A program made the position numbers and the translations under genes. From Betaproteobacteria bacterium (GTDB lineage: Bacteria > Pseudomonadota > Gammaproteobacteria > Burkholderiales > JACQAP01), in the NCBI GenBank assembly GCA_016194905.1, contig JACQAP010000015.1, positions 46,947 through 110,946 on the forward strand: a stretch of DNA of 64,000 bases. The letters run 5' to 3'. Below the pieces are notes generated by a model. The model saw nothing but the letters and a program-made list of their open reading frames with translations, made no database searches and had not been told where the DNA came from. Of the stretch, positions 24,491 through 33,646 are shown piece by piece (the stretch's first letter is position 1; the number at the start of each line of letters is the position of its first letter).

Positions 24491-24981
24491 CCTTGGACTC
24501 CACATTCGCCGCAAGACTGAGGCGCGTTCTCGAATTTGATGGTGTGGTCTCTGTTCGCAACCAGGGACGTCGGATTGCCGCCGCGGGCGTGATCACTAGA
24601 ACCACGGCGCGCCGATGGCTCGTAGATGGTCGGGAACCTCGGTCGGCAATTTACGCGACCAGGCTTGCAATGGCTCTCGACGTTTCGCTCGACTGGTTGG
24701 TCGGCTTAGAACTTCCATTGCATGCGGATACACCCGAACGATGGGCCATGATCGCCGGCATGGATCCGAGAGCCTACAAGTTTGAAGTCTGGTTCCTGCG
24801 TCAGCGCCCGGAACACCGCGCCAAGCTTCATCGGATGATCATTCGATTGACGAATGACAATGGGAAGGCCTGGCGCCTCGTGGAGGCGTGCGCGCGCGGG
24901 TACTTGTCCTACGAACGCCTGCTCGAAGCGATGTGGCTGCCCTTCGGCGACCTGTATGCAAGAGGAAAATTTAGCAGCTGA
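24487..24981 (+). CDS. Cro/CI-like helix-turn-helix regulator
   Basis: About 164 residues. FAARLRRVLEFDG...GVITRTTARRWLVDGREPRSAIYATRLAMALDVSLDWLVGLEL reads as an XRE-type HTH with the characteristic LA.ALDVS.DWL helix. The C-terminal part (RAYKFEVWFLRQRPEHRAKLHRMI) may dimerise. Start GTG overlaps the previous stop (GTGA); a GTG at 24454 and a TTG at 24493 are alternatives. Likely controls element gene expression. Confidence 0.6.
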   Translation: MTLDSTFAARLRRVLEFDGVVSVRNQGRRIAAAGVITRTTARRWLVDGREPRSAIYATRLAMALDVSLDWLVGLELPLHADTPERWAMIAGMDPRAYKFEVWFLRQRPEHRAKLHRMIIRLTNDNGKAWRLVEACARGYLSYERLLEAMWLPFGDLYARGKFSS

Positions 24982-25035
24982 TGATTTAACACCCGGATCG
25001 CATGGTTAACGCAATACGCAAAGGAGAAATAGATC

Positions 25036-25551
25036 ATGACTGAATCATCTACGCAGAAACCCATCCGCGACTGTTTCAAAGACTATGAAACATTCAACGC
25101 CGCCGCGATCGCCATCAACAATGCCGCGGGCATCCTGGCTGCGGCCGGCGTGGCCAAGATCGATGTCGGTGATTGGGCGCTCGAGGAGGCCATCAACCTC
25201 ATTAACGACGTTTTGATGGCTATGAATTTCGAAGTCGATAATGAAGTCTTCGATTACCTCAACCGCGCGGCGGCCATCAGCGACCTGGTTCGTGATGTCG
25301 GAAGCGAGATGGGCGACAAAAACCGCACGCAGGCCCTATACGCGGCGGAATCGTTGTTGCAGTTCGTCAACGTTGTGCATTTTTGCCAATCCGTAGTTAC
25401 CTCGGATTTCGCGCGGCTGCGGAATCCGAAATTGTTCGAGGAAGGCACGGCGCTGCAGGAATTGCTGGAAAGTGCGGCGCCGTCCTCGAGACGATCTGCC
25501 GAACAATTACTGAAGACGCTGCGCGAGACCAAAGGCGATAGCACTCAGTGA
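25036..25551 (+). CDS. Element protein, unknown
   Basis: 171 residues with a good aaaggagaaat site. Acidic, helical, Ala-rich (FNAAAIAINNAAGILAAAGV; EAINLINDVLMAMNF). No signal peptide and no family recognised. Followed by a 174-base gap before the next gene with no clear element. Confidence 0.65.
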   Translation: MTESSTQKPIRDCFKDYETFNAAAIAINNAAGILAAAGVAKIDVGDWALEEAINLINDVLMAMNFEVDNEVFDYLNRAAAISDLVRDVGSEMGDKNRTQALYAAESLLQFVNVVHFCQSVVTSDFARLRNPKLFEEGTALQELLESAAPSSRRSAEQLLKTLRETKGDSTQ

Positions 25552-25725
25552 CGCGATATAGGTCCCGTTCCATGCAGTCATACGAAACCCCGACTTACCC
25601 GGCGCACGTCGATCGCGATATAGTTATTTTTCTGAGCCTAGGGTAGCTCCCAAAAAGCGGGCCCCTTCACCCGCCTGGCTCAGCTTCTCTCTTTGAAGGC
25701 GCTCCCTGGAAGGAGGGTGCCTTGC

Positions 25726-26238
25726 ATGTCATTCGACCCACATTGCACTTACGCCGAAGCTCAAGCCGCCGACATCGTCTACATAGCGAAGCCCGGTGTA
25801 AGCATCACCGATCCGAGGAGGCCATTGGCACAATGGCAAGCGGCAAGAAAAGTAAGTGAGATCGAGAAACGTGTCGAGCAAGGAGATTCGTTTGCGCTTT
25901 TCTGGGCGATTCGATTTTGCTCATTTCACGGTATCGTGCTGCCGCCGTGGCTCGCTCAAAAGTACGTGGAGTGTTTCGATAAGATCGTGAATCATGAAGC
26001 GAAATCGTGGGACGAAGCATTTGGCCGTCCATTTCGCAAAGGCTTGCAGATTCAGAAATTAAAGCTAGGAGAAAAGTGGCGGCTTCTGGTGTGGACTACG
26101 GTTATTCGGGAACGCAACAACAACTCCAAACTCGCGATCGGTCCAAAGTTATTTGAGAAGGTGGCGAAGGAGCTGAAGCTCGGAGCGCCTACCGTCAAGA
26201 AATATTATTACGAGACCGAAAAGCTCTTAAAGCCGTAA
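25726..26238 (+). CDS. Element protein, unknown
   Basis: 170 residues; start chosen at the ATG with ggaggg seven bases upstream (an in-frame TTG at 25693 is less likely). Basic C-terminus with a HTH-like stretch (LFEKVAKELKLGAPTVKKYYYETEKLL), so possibly DNA-binding. Family unknown. Confidence 0.6.
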   Translation: MSFDPHCTYAEAQAADIVYIAKPGVSITDPRRPLAQWQAARKVSEIEKRVEQGDSFALFWAIRFCSFHGIVLPPWLAQKYVECFDKIVNHEAKSWDEAFGRPFRKGLQIQKLKLGEKWRLLVWTTVIRERNNNSKLAIGPKLFEKVAKELKLGAPTVKKYYYETEKLLKP

Positions 26239-26355
26239 ATCTGTCGCTGCAACAAGCATTTCCAGTGCATTTCCGCGAATTTCGGAAATTTACGTGCTGG
26301 AGGTTTTCAATCGTCGCGCCATCATGGTCCCGCGTTCAGATTAATGGGGGCATGC

Positions 26356-26547
26356 ATGGATTACTCAAAACTCCGTACCATTCGCCAGATCGCGACTCCC
26401 GCGATGAGCGAAGCTGCAATCAGGTCGTATATCCAAGAGGCCAGATCAAACGGCCTCGACAATGCGATTGTCCGAATGGGACGGCGCATCTACCTAGATG
26501 TAGATGAGTTCAACGCCTGGCTCGATGCTCGCCGGATGGTCGCCTGA
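26356..26547 (+). CDS. Excisionase/AlpA-like helix-turn-helix protein
   Basis: 63 residues. MDYSKLRTIRQIATPAMSEA followed by AIRSYIQEARSNGLDNAIVRMGRRIYLDVDEFNAWLD has the winged-helix layout of excisionases (recognition helix, wing with RRIYLD, terminal helix F..WL). ggggg precedes the ATG at 26356; an ATG at 26344 is also in frame. Directly abuts the next gene. Confidence 0.65.
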   Translation: MDYSKLRTIRQIATPAMSEAAIRSYIQEARSNGLDNAIVRMGRRIYLDVDEFNAWLDARRMVA

Positions 26548-26802
26548 ATGGGCGCGCCCATTCGTTCTGCGCAGGTCCCGGCTGAAGTTGTGACGTTGCC
26601 CACCGAAGGTTACATTCTTCAGCACGCGTATTGCCTTCTCTTGGGAGGCATTAGCAATCAAACGATTTGGCGCATGAGGAAAAGCGGCCGCATCTCGCCG
26701 CCATTCAAGTTGACGGCCAAATTAAACGCCTGGCCTGTCGAGACGGTGAGAGGTGATCTCAAACGAATCGCCGAAGCCGCTAGCGGTCCGCATCGAGCGT
26801 GA
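26548..26802 (+). CDS. AlpA-like regulator
   Basis: 84 residues; the ATG follows the previous stop with no gap. GGISNQTIWRMRKSGRISPPFKLTAKLNAWPVETVRGDLKRIAE matches the AlpA pattern (IS..TIWR..., P.P.KL, W....V). AlpA-type proteins regulate integrase expression in P4-like elements. Confidence 0.65.
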   Translation: MGAPIRSAQVPAEVVTLPTEGYILQHAYCLLLGGISNQTIWRMRKSGRISPPFKLTAKLNAWPVETVRGDLKRIAEAASGPHRA

Positions 26803-26809
26803 CTCATCA

Positions 26810-28471
26810 ATGGCCGATCCCGTTGCAAAAATATCCGCGGAGTCCGGAGCAATCGGCGTGGCCGGCGCTGGCCTCAATGCGACCAGCAACTCCGATATAT
26901 TTGATGCTTCTGTCGGCGCGTTCCGTCAGGCGATCGTCGAAGGCAAGTGGCCCCAGATCGAATGGAGCGAGCATCTCCTCCCGCAAGTGGTCGACCTCGC
27001 CGAGGCGGCGATGCTGAGTCATCCAGGAGATCCATCTCTCTATCAACGAGGGGGACTCCCCGTGCGCGTCGTGCGCCGGCCGGCGATTACTGCACGCGGG
27101 GTATCGAGGAGCGATGGCGCGCTCGGAATCGTTACGGTGGATGTCGCGCATATCCGCGAATCTTTCACGCAACGCGCCGACTGGGTGCGATTCGATAAAC
27201 GCGAGCAGGGATTTCGAAAAATCGTCTGTCCGGAAATCGTCGCCCGGACCTATCTATCCCGCGGCGGCAATTGGCACCTGCCGCCTCTCGTAGCAACAAT
27301 CGAGGCTCCCACGATCCGGCCGGATGGCAGCATCCTGCAGGCACCAGGCTACGACGCTGCGACCGGACTGCTCTTCAATAGCGGGAACCAAGATTTCCCC
27401 GTCATTCCACACGAACCCTCGGCGCATCAGATTAAAGCCGCGCTGAATGCGTTTGCCGAGATGCTGTCAGACTTTCCGTTCGAAGAGGCACACGACTATT
27501 CCGTAGCGCTTAGCGCGATCCTTACCGCCCTGGTTCGTTGCCGACTGCGCAGCGCGCCGTTGATCGCGTCGACCGCGCCTGTCATGGCGTCGGGCAAAAC
27601 GTTGATCATGAGTCTGCCGTCGTGGATTGCCACAGGCCGCGCGCCGGCGGTTGTGCAGCATTCGCAGGATCCAAGCGAAGAGCAGAAATTACTGTTGAGC
27701 GTCCTGATGGACGGAGATCCCGTTGTTCTTATCGACAACGTCGAGCGGCCGATCAATTCCGATGCCTTGTGTTCGATCCTGACTGCCGAGACATTCAGGG
27801 GGCGGCCACTTGGCAAGACTGGGACAGTATCCGTTCCGACTTGCGTCCTCTTCCTGGCGACCGGCAACAACCTGGTGATTGCCGGCGATCTGACAACCCG
27901 CACCCTCCTGGTCCGACTGGATCCGAAGACCGAGCATCCCGAGCGCCGATCGTTCACGACAGATATTCACGAACACGTCGTTGCGCATCGTGCGGAGCTG
28001 GTTGCGGCTGCGCTGACGATCATGCGTGGCTTCCTTTCCAGCGGTGTGTCTCCGGCCGATCTGGTGGCTCCCTGGGGCCGTTTTGAAGAATGGTCCAATC
28101 TGGTCCGCGCCGCAATCGTCTGGGCTGGGCTCCCGGACCCTTGTAAGTCGCTGGACAGACTTGAGCTCGAAGACCCTGCGCGCCTGGAGCATTCCGCCGT
28201 ACTCACCGCCTGGTACAAGGTCTTCAATGGCGATGCCGCCAAAGTTGACCAGGTCATCGAGTGCTGCGATCTACAGAACGAGGAGCTGAAGGTCGCGGTG
28301 ATGGCGATTGCAAGCGATCACGGTTCGATCAACGGCCGGCGGTTTGGCCGATGGCTTGCCAGGCACGAAAACCGGATCCACGACGGCCTTAGCTTCCGGC
28401 GGGCGGGCATCAAGTCGGGGCAAGTGCTGTGGAAGGTAATCGCAGACCCTACTCGGGAGGCTCCATTTTGA
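26810..28471 (+). CDS. Replication ATPase (primase-helicase-like) of the element
   Basis: 553 residues from the ATG 26810 (GTG 26753 is an alternative overlapping the AlpA-like gene). A P-loop ATPase core starts near residue 255: TAPVMASGKTLIMSLPSW (Walker A), DPVVLIDNVERPINSDALC (Walker B), CVLFLATGNNLVIAGDLTTRTLLVRLD (sensor and arginine). The C-terminal domain has HTH-like NGRRFGRWLARHENRI. The N-terminal 250 residues match no motif I can name. Phage/plasmid replication proteins have this layout, and a palindrome-rich region follows. Confidence 0.65.
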   Translation: MADPVAKISAESGAIGVAGAGLNATSNSDIFDASVGAFRQAIVEGKWPQIEWSEHLLPQVVDLAEAAMLSHPGDPSLYQRGGLPVRVVRRPAITARGVSRSDGALGIVTVDVAHIRESFTQRADWVRFDKREQGFRKIVCPEIVARTYLSRGGNWHLPPLVATIEAPTIRPDGSILQAPGYDAATGLLFNSGNQDFPVIPHEPSAHQIKAALNAFAEMLSDFPFEEAHDYSVALSAILTALVRCRLRSAPLIASTAPVMASGKTLIMSLPSWIATGRAPAVVQHSQDPSEEQKLLLSVLMDGDPVVLIDNVERPINSDALCSILTAETFRGRPLGKTGTVSVPTCVLFLATGNNLVIAGDLTTRTLLVRLDPKTEHPERRSFTTDIHEHVVAHRAELVAAALTIMRGFLSSGVSPADLVAPWGRFEEWSNLVRAAIVWAGLPDPCKSLDRLELEDPARLEHSAVLTAWYKVFNGDAAKVDQVIECCDLQNEELKVAVMAIASDHGSINGRRFGRWLARHENRIHDGLSFRRAGIKSGQVLWKVIADPTREAPF

Positions 28472-28499
28472 ATGTTTCGTTTGTTATGGGGGTATCCCT

Positions 28500-28544
28500 C
28501 TATCTATACGCGAAAAATTGCATGCATATGCAATATATAGATAG
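28500..28544. other. Nested palindromes, candidate replication origin or operator
   Basis: CTATCTATA (28500-28508) and TATAGATAG (28536-28544) form an outer inverted repeat; inside, ATTGCAT-GCAT-ATGCAAT (28517-28534) is a perfect inner one. AT-rich, 29 bases after the replication ATPase gene, in the 299-base gap 28472-28770. Confidence 0.5.
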
Positions 28545-28616
28545 CTGTAAGGCAGTGACCCCCGTAAACCCTCAAACCCCCGGCGCCATCGGCCGTGACC
28601 GGCGGCTTCGGGGTGG

Positions 28617-28679
28617 CCGAGGTCTGTTAGCGCAGGCCTCGGTCGCTCCGCCTTTTAACCACGCAGCTCGGGTTAAGGG
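28617..28679 (+). other. Two strong hairpins in the same non-coding region
   Basis: CCGAGG-t-CTG-TTAGCG-CAG-g-CCTCGG (28617-28642), and CCTTTTAACC (28651-28660) with GGTTAAGGG (28671-28679). No T tract. Could be part of the origin or a small RNA of the element. Confidence 0.4.
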
Positions 28680-28770
28680 CAGGCGCGTGAATATGTGTGC
28701 ACTCCCCCGATTTACCATCTCCCGCCGTAGCAACCGGCGAGCCTCATCAACGCACGATAGGAGTTGAAGC

Positions 28771-29514
28771 ATGAGCAATCAGAAGGACTTCGAAAAACTG
28801 CCTGTATCCCAGTCAATTCGCCGAAAGGTCGAGGCGATATTGGGTTCGCCCCTCTCGGAAAAGGCGTTCGCAGACTATGAAGCCAAAGAAGTCAGGACTC
28901 GCCAAGGGCTTGTTACGCACCTTCAGGCCATCCCGGGGATATTTGAGGAGCGTCGACGCAATGCCCTAAAGCGCGCAGAAAAAGCGGCGATCGACCTGCA
29001 GACTGCCAAAGACCGGCTGAAACAGTGCAATGACGAATGCCAAGAGGCCGCTATGGGCGCCTACGGCATGGAGCTAAAAGAGGGTGAGGCAACTCGGGAG
29101 ATCGTTCTTAAACTGCGTGAAGGCGCAGATCATCGGCTGGCCGACTATCGTTTCTTCCTCGATTGTTTGCGGGACGAACTTATTTCGCGCATGGAGTTCG
29201 GGACCCTTCGACAAAAAAATTACGAAACTGGAGAGGTGAGAAGCATCGAGATCAGCAACGTGAAGGAAGTCACGAGTCTTCGGCTGATCTTGGAAAAAAA
29301 CAAGAATGTTTTGTGGGACTGGGAGCTGGAAGCTCTTACAAGCGCTGAAGTGACGGAGCGACTACAAACAATGGGCAGCAAACTGGAGAAGCCGCTCCGT
29401 CAGTTCGAGCTCAAGCCTCCGCGTCTGATGAACGGTGAAGTATTGGCGCCAGACGTGCCGCTGACCAAGCTTCGCCTGAGTCTTATGCCAAGCATAGAGG
29501 CAAGCAAGCAGTAA
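28771..29514 (+). CDS. Element protein with coiled coil, unknown
   Basis: 247 residues after a taggagttgaag site. Charged, helical; strong coiled-coil stretch about 55-90 (RRRNALKRAEKAAIDLQTAK, then DRLKQCNDECQEAA). No family recognised. The stop codon lies within the first unit of a 35-bp tandem repeat. Confidence 0.65.
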   Translation: MSNQKDFEKLPVSQSIRRKVEAILGSPLSEKAFADYEAKEVRTRQGLVTHLQAIPGIFEERRRNALKRAEKAAIDLQTAKDRLKQCNDECQEAAMGAYGMELKEGEATREIVLKLREGADHRLADYRFFLDCLRDELISRMEFGTLRQKNYETGEVRSIEISNVKEVTSLRLILEKNKNVLWDWELEALTSAEVTERLQTMGSKLEKPLRQFELKPPRLMNGEVLAPDVPLTKLRLSLMPSIEASKQ

Positions 29515-29568
29515 GCGGCTATGGTGGAGGGGCGGCAAGCAAGCAGTAAGCGGCTATGGGGGAGGGGC
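29499..29568 (+). repeat. 35-bp tandem repeat, two units
   Basis: Units 29499-29533 and 29534-29568 differ at a single base (ggtgg versus ggggg). The first contains the stop codon of the upstream gene (cagtaa). Confidence 0.85.
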
Positions 29569-29682
29569 GGTCCAAATCTTCAAACATTTCCTTTCCTCGA
29601 CCGCGCTGCTAACCAGATTTTTATGCCCGCGAATTTATGCCCCCCCCTATATCCCTCCCTCAATATCGACAGGGTACCTCTT

Positions 29683-30063
29683 ATGAATTTCGCTGATCTG
29701 CAGGACAAGGAACTTGCGGTCCTGTACAAACTGACGGGAAAGTGGTCCCGAAAATATCCGGCATTCGGGGCCGTTATACGCGCCGCCCTGACAACCGAGG
29801 AGCACCGTCGCCAGGGATACGATAAGCGCCAGGCCGCGGCGCAGCTGCCGGCGTTGCCTCGTGAGGAAATGTGCAACCTCGTGTTCTCTCTCCTCTGGAC
29901 CGCGAAGGACGTCAATACGGGGCACGTCGATCGGGTCGGAACGGTGGTCTTGGATCTCGCCAGGGACATGATCGATCTCACATTGAAGCGAGAGGCCGAG
30001 TTATTCGCTACGGGTCTGGTCGCGGGATTTTCCGATTCATTGCGGACAAGGGATGGCGCATGA
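29683..30063 (+). CDS. Element protein, unknown
   Basis: 126 residues; ATG chosen with aggg eight bases before. MNFADLQDKELAVLYKLTGK start, helical, no signal peptide. Ends in an ATGA overlap with the next gene, opening a run of overlapping genes up to 33179. Family unknown. Confidence 0.6.
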   Translation: MNFADLQDKELAVLYKLTGKWSRKYPAFGAVIRAALTTEEHRRQGYDKRQAAAQLPALPREEMCNLVFSLLWTAKDVNTGHVDRVGTVVLDLARDMIDLTLKREAELFATGLVAGFSDSLRTRDGA

Positions 30064-30257
30064 GTACCCAGCGCAATACGCGAGACAGGTGTCGCTCACT
30101 CCAAATAACCGCGAAAACCCTGGTTGCGGATCCGCAGTCAGCGCATCTGGATAACATCGCTGGTGTCACGCTCGGCCTGGCCAGGGGCCTGATCGAAACC
30201 CATCTGGCACAGCGTGCCCTCAATGAACTCGCGGCCATCCTGCAGGGGGACGCGTGA
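30060..30257 (+). CDS. Small element protein, unknown
   Basis: 65 residues, ATGA-coupled. Begins MSTQRNTRDRCRSLQITAKT, similar to the start of the protein at 30673 (MSTRRTARGRSRSIQLPATA), which suggests a duplicated leader sequence. The rest is a short amphipathic helix ending LNELAAILQGDA. Confidence 0.55.
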   Translation: MSTQRNTRDRCRSLQITAKTLVADPQSAHLDNIAGVTLGLARGLIETHLAQRALNELAAILQGDA

Positions 30258-30676
30258 TGCCCGGCCCAGAACACTCGAGCAGGCACGGCGCGCCCCTTCG
30301 ATCGCTCGCAGATGTGCTTGCGATCGTCCTGCAGGACCTCGGCAAGGCGCGCGCCCTGAAAGACGAGGCGGCGCGTTTGCGCGATGTTGCCAGGGAAAAG
30401 AACAAAGCAGCACATCGCGTTCATGTGGATATCGAGAAACGCCTCGCCGGCCTTGGCGCGGGCCCGGGATTCGATGTTGCGGAAGCGGCGGCGAGGCGCG
30501 AGCGCAGCCTAAAGATCAAAGCCGCGGAGCTGCGCAAGGCATCTCGAGAAAAAAATAGAAGAGCCCACTTCTTCCTCTCGGACGCCCAAAGGGGCATGGC
30601 AGTCCTGGGTCTGCGCTTTGCCGACGTAGTAGAAGCGGAAAAATTGGAGTCAATTTCGATGAGGAGTGGCGCATGA
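30257..30676 (+). CDS. Small helical element protein, unknown
   Basis: 139 residues; ggggga six bases before the ATG, which overlaps the previous stop. Two internal repeats of about 55 residues (LKDEAARLRDVAREKNKAAH and IKAAELRKASREKNRRAHFF), basic and coiled-coil-like. Related to the gene at 30673, which has one such unit (LREVVLEKNREALR). Confidence 0.55.
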   Translation: MPGPEHSSRHGAPLRSLADVLAIVLQDLGKARALKDEAARLRDVAREKNKAAHRVHVDIEKRLAGLGAGPGFDVAEAAARRERSLKIKAAELRKASREKNRRAHFFLSDAQRGMAVLGLRFADVVEAEKLESISMRSGA

Positions 30677-31002
30677 GTACCCGACGCACTGCGAGAGGCA
30701 GGTCGCGCTCTATCCAACTACCGGCGACAGCTTTGGCCGCTGGCCCCTCCAGCGGGATCCCGCCGGACATTTTGCAGGATATCTGCTTGATGCAGACCTT
30801 GGTCAATGAGGTCGAGCAGCTGCGCGAAGTAGTTCTTGAAAAGAATCGAGAGGCCCTGCGCATCGGAGCCGAGCTGCAAAGGAAGATAAGCAAACTGCAT
30901 CTCCAGTTCGCCGCGGACGAAGCGGCAGCGAAGGGTGAATCGATCGATGCGGGAGACGATTGCGGATCTGATATTTGCATTAAACAGGAGACGAAAGAAT
31001 GA
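30673..31002 (+). CDS. Small helical element protein, unknown
   Basis: 109 residues, ATGA-coupled at both ends. N-terminal basic stretch like that of the 30060 product, then one coiled-coil unit (EVEQLREVVLEKNREALRIG) and an acidic tail. Position just before the tape-measure gene is where tail chaperones usually lie, but no frameshift signal or similarity to them is seen. Confidence 0.55.
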   Translation: MSTRRTARGRSRSIQLPATALAAGPSSGIPPDILQDICLMQTLVNEVEQLREVVLEKNREALRIGAELQRKISKLHLQFAADEAAAKGESIDAGDDCGSDICIKQETKE

Positions 31003-33179
31003 GCATTCAAGTTGGCACCCTGGTCGTGGAAATGTCCGCCAACGTCGCGCGCCTGCAGCAGGATATGGAGAGCGCCACGAGGGTAGTGAGCAAGGCCTCG
31101 CACGATTTCGTGGAATCCTTGGGGAAGGCGGCGACGGCATTCGAAGCCATACTCGGCGGAGTAGGCGTGTCCGAACTGTTCAAGGAATCGGTGAAAGCCG
31201 CGAGTTTGGCGGAGCAATCCAGCAACAGGCTCAATGCTGTGATTCGCGCCACCGGCGATACGTCCGGTTATACGCGCGAACAGATCGACAAGATGGCCGA
31301 AACCCTGTCGAAGTCGACAACCTTCGATATTACGGGCATCCAAAACGCACAGGCCAATTTGCTGAAATTCGGGCACCTGCATAGTGAAATGTTCGACCGC
31401 GCGCTTAAGGATACCACCGACTATGCGCAGTATTCGGGACACAACATGGTCGAAGCATCGCAGCTTATCGGCAGAGCGATGGCCGATCCCATCAACGGCG
31501 TCAAGGCGCTGGGCAAGGAGTTCGGCAACCTGTCGCAGACGCAGAAGGATTCAATCCAAAATTTTATTGATCAGGGGCGCGTAGAGGATGCGGCGGCAGT
31601 TATTCTAAAGAAGATCGAGGGACATATCGGAGGCGTTGCCAGTGCGATGAATACCGGCCTTCTGGGCGCCACCACGGCGGCCACCAAGGCCTGGGATGAG
31701 TTCCTGAAGGGTGTTGGCAAGACAGGTCCGGTGCAGATCGTCGTCGTCAATGGCCTGCATTTGATCGCCGATGGCCTTGACGCTGTCACCGAGGCCATCA
31801 TCAAACAGAACAAGGCTTTCGAGAAAAACCCGCTCTACAACGGCGGCAAGCTGCAGCCGTTGCTACAGGCCCCGGCTGGCGATCCGCTGAAGGCGCTTCA
31901 GGGTTCGGGACTCACCGTCAACGACGTGCGCAAGCTGCCGCCGGGACTGCGCCCCTCCATCGTGCCGGAGGAACAGAACAGCATGACGGTGGCCGAAGTC
32001 ATCGCGCGCGGCCGGGCCGCGAATGCGCAGAAGGCGGAGGAGGCTCAGGCCCGCGCCGAAGCGCAGAAGAAGCTCATGAAAGAGCTGATTCCGCTGGCGG
32101 ACGAACTGAGCGACGCCTATGCCGCGGCCGCCATCAAGCAGAAGTCGGCCGCGCAGGAAATGCTGGCGGACTATGTCGACGCCCAGCTCAAGGAAAGCCG
32201 CGAATTCGAAACACTGGCTGAGGAACTCGGCAGGTCCTCGGCCCAGGCGGTACAGAATCAGCGTGCTGCTGCGAGCGACATGAACTTCACATTCCAGGAA
32301 GAGGAAAACCGGCGTCTTGGCGTCCTCGATGGGACGCAGAAAAGGGATCGCCTGGTGCAAATCCTCGATGGGATGCGCTCGCAACGCGAAATCGAAGACC
32401 AGGACTGGATCGAAAAGCAGCAACTCCTGCATGAGCGCTATATGGAGGATTACAGCAATCGCGCGTTCTGGCAGAAGAAGCTATTGCAGCTCGATAAAGA
32501 TCATCAGAAGAACGTGCTCGATATCGAAGCGGAAGCATACACGCGACAGAGCGGCTTCCTGGTCGGTATTACGTCGGGCTTGGCTGAGGTCTATAGGACC
32601 GCCTCTGACAGCGCGGCACAGGCGCGCGGGCTGGTCGTCAATTCCTTCAAGTCGATGGAAGACGCGCTGGTCAATTTCACCAAGACCGGCAAGCTGGATT
32701 TCCGCAGCCTGGCCGATTCAATTGTCAGCGACCTCATCCGCATCCGTATGCAGCAATCGGTGATCGCGCCATTGTCCGCGATGTTAGCGGGCAATGGTGC
32801 CTTCGCCGATGCGTGGAGAGCGTTGACGGGCGGCACAGGCTCGCAGGTGCCCGCCGGTCAATCCGATGGATTCGCCACAGGAGGCAGCTTTATGGTCGGC
32901 GGATCGGGTAGTACGGATAGCCAGCCCGTGCACTTCATGGCCACGCCGGGTGAGCGCGTCACCATTCAGACGCCTGGCCAGCAGAGCAGGGCGCCGGCCG
33001 GTGGCGGCGATACGTATTACATCGATGCAAGTGGCGCAGACCCCGGCGCTATCGCCAGGCTCGAGTCCACGATCATCGCGTTGCACGGTTCGATTGAACG
33101 GAGATCACTGGTTGCAGTAGGGGCCGAGCTTGTGCGCGGCGGCCCGTTGGCCAAGATCATCGGCATGGCCAAGGGATAA
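30999..33179 (+). CDS. Phage tail tape-measure protein
   Basis: 726 residues. N-terminal MSIQVGTLVVEMSANVARLQ and the AQANLLKFGH...IGRAMADPINGVKALGKEF region are typical of tape-measure proteins. The centre is long and helical (Ala/Lys/Glu-rich, 330-520). The C-terminal part has the lambda-type module (NSFKSMEDALVNFTKTGKLD, RSLADSIVSDLIRIRMQQ) and a Gly-rich FATGGSFMVGGSG region ending in TPGERVTIQTPGQ. Normally sets tail length inside a siphophage tail; here no other tail genes follow. Confidence 0.88.
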   Translation: MSIQVGTLVVEMSANVARLQQDMESATRVVSKASHDFVESLGKAATAFEAILGGVGVSELFKESVKAASLAEQSSNRLNAVIRATGDTSGYTREQIDKMAETLSKSTTFDITGIQNAQANLLKFGHLHSEMFDRALKDTTDYAQYSGHNMVEASQLIGRAMADPINGVKALGKEFGNLSQTQKDSIQNFIDQGRVEDAAAVILKKIEGHIGGVASAMNTGLLGATTAATKAWDEFLKGVGKTGPVQIVVVNGLHLIADGLDAVTEAIIKQNKAFEKNPLYNGGKLQPLLQAPAGDPLKALQGSGLTVNDVRKLPPGLRPSIVPEEQNSMTVAEVIARGRAANAQKAEEAQARAEAQKKLMKELIPLADELSDAYAAAAIKQKSAAQEMLADYVDAQLKESREFETLAEELGRSSAQAVQNQRAAASDMNFTFQEEENRRLGVLDGTQKRDRLVQILDGMRSQREIEDQDWIEKQQLLHERYMEDYSNRAFWQKKLLQLDKDHQKNVLDIEAEAYTRQSGFLVGITSGLAEVYRTASDSAAQARGLVVNSFKSMEDALVNFTKTGKLDFRSLADSIVSDLIRIRMQQSVIAPLSAMLAGNGAFADAWRALTGGTGSQVPAGQSDGFATGGSFMVGGSGSTDSQPVHFMATPGERVTIQTPGQQSRAPAGGGDTYYIDASGADPGAIARLESTIIALHGSIERRSLVAVGAELVRGGPLAKIIGMAKG

Positions 33180-33196
33180 CCGAGGAGGAGAAAAAG

Positions 33197-33292
33197 ATGA
33201 CCGTTCTGCAGTTTCCTGAAAACCCACGCTCCGATTTTTCCCTTAACGATTCCTGGTTCCTGATCGTGATCGACGCCATGAAAGAAAGCTGA
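33197..33292 (+). CDS. 31-residue mini-protein
   Basis: Very strong gaggaggag site seven bases before the ATG. Product starts MTVLQFPENPRSDFSLNDSW and ends DAMKES. The next gene has a related start (MGTIYQFPEKDERQW), sharing a QFPE motif. Function unknown; short, but the site and spacing support translation. Confidence 0.45.
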   Translation: MTVLQFPENPRSDFSLNDSWFLIVIDAMKES

Positions 33293-33298
33293 GGCGTG

Positions 33299-33646
33299 AT
33301 GGGCACAATTTACCAGTTTCCCGAGAAAGACGAGCGTCAATGGCAAGGCGTGGCCGTGGGGTTGTCGGACTTCTTGTCCGCCTTGGGCGCTTCACCGGAA
33401 GAGGCTGCGGATCTGCTGCCGAAGCTACGTGCGCGATGGGATGCGCTCGGCAAGCCGTTCAGCATGGAACTCCAGTACGCAGTCCCTTCGCCACTGAGTG
33501 CTGCGCAAGTTGATGCCATACACGAAGCGCTGCAACAGCAGGCAGCGGAGATAACTGCCGTTTTGAAGACGGAACACGCCGCCACGCTCTTTGAGTTCGC
33601 CAAGCTAGAGTTGGAGCTCCTTAGGCTACATGGAGAATGCCGATGA
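33299..33646 (+). CDS. Small element protein, unknown
   Basis: 115 residues, starting 6 bases after the previous stop. Helical with Leu-rich C-terminus (TLFEFAKLELELLRLHGE). Ends with an ATGA overlap. No recognised family. Confidence 0.55.
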   Translation: MGTIYQFPEKDERQWQGVAVGLSDFLSALGASPEEAADLLPKLRARWDALGKPFSMELQYAVPSPLSAAQVDAIHEALQQQAAEITAVLKTEHAATLFEFAKLELELLRLHGECR

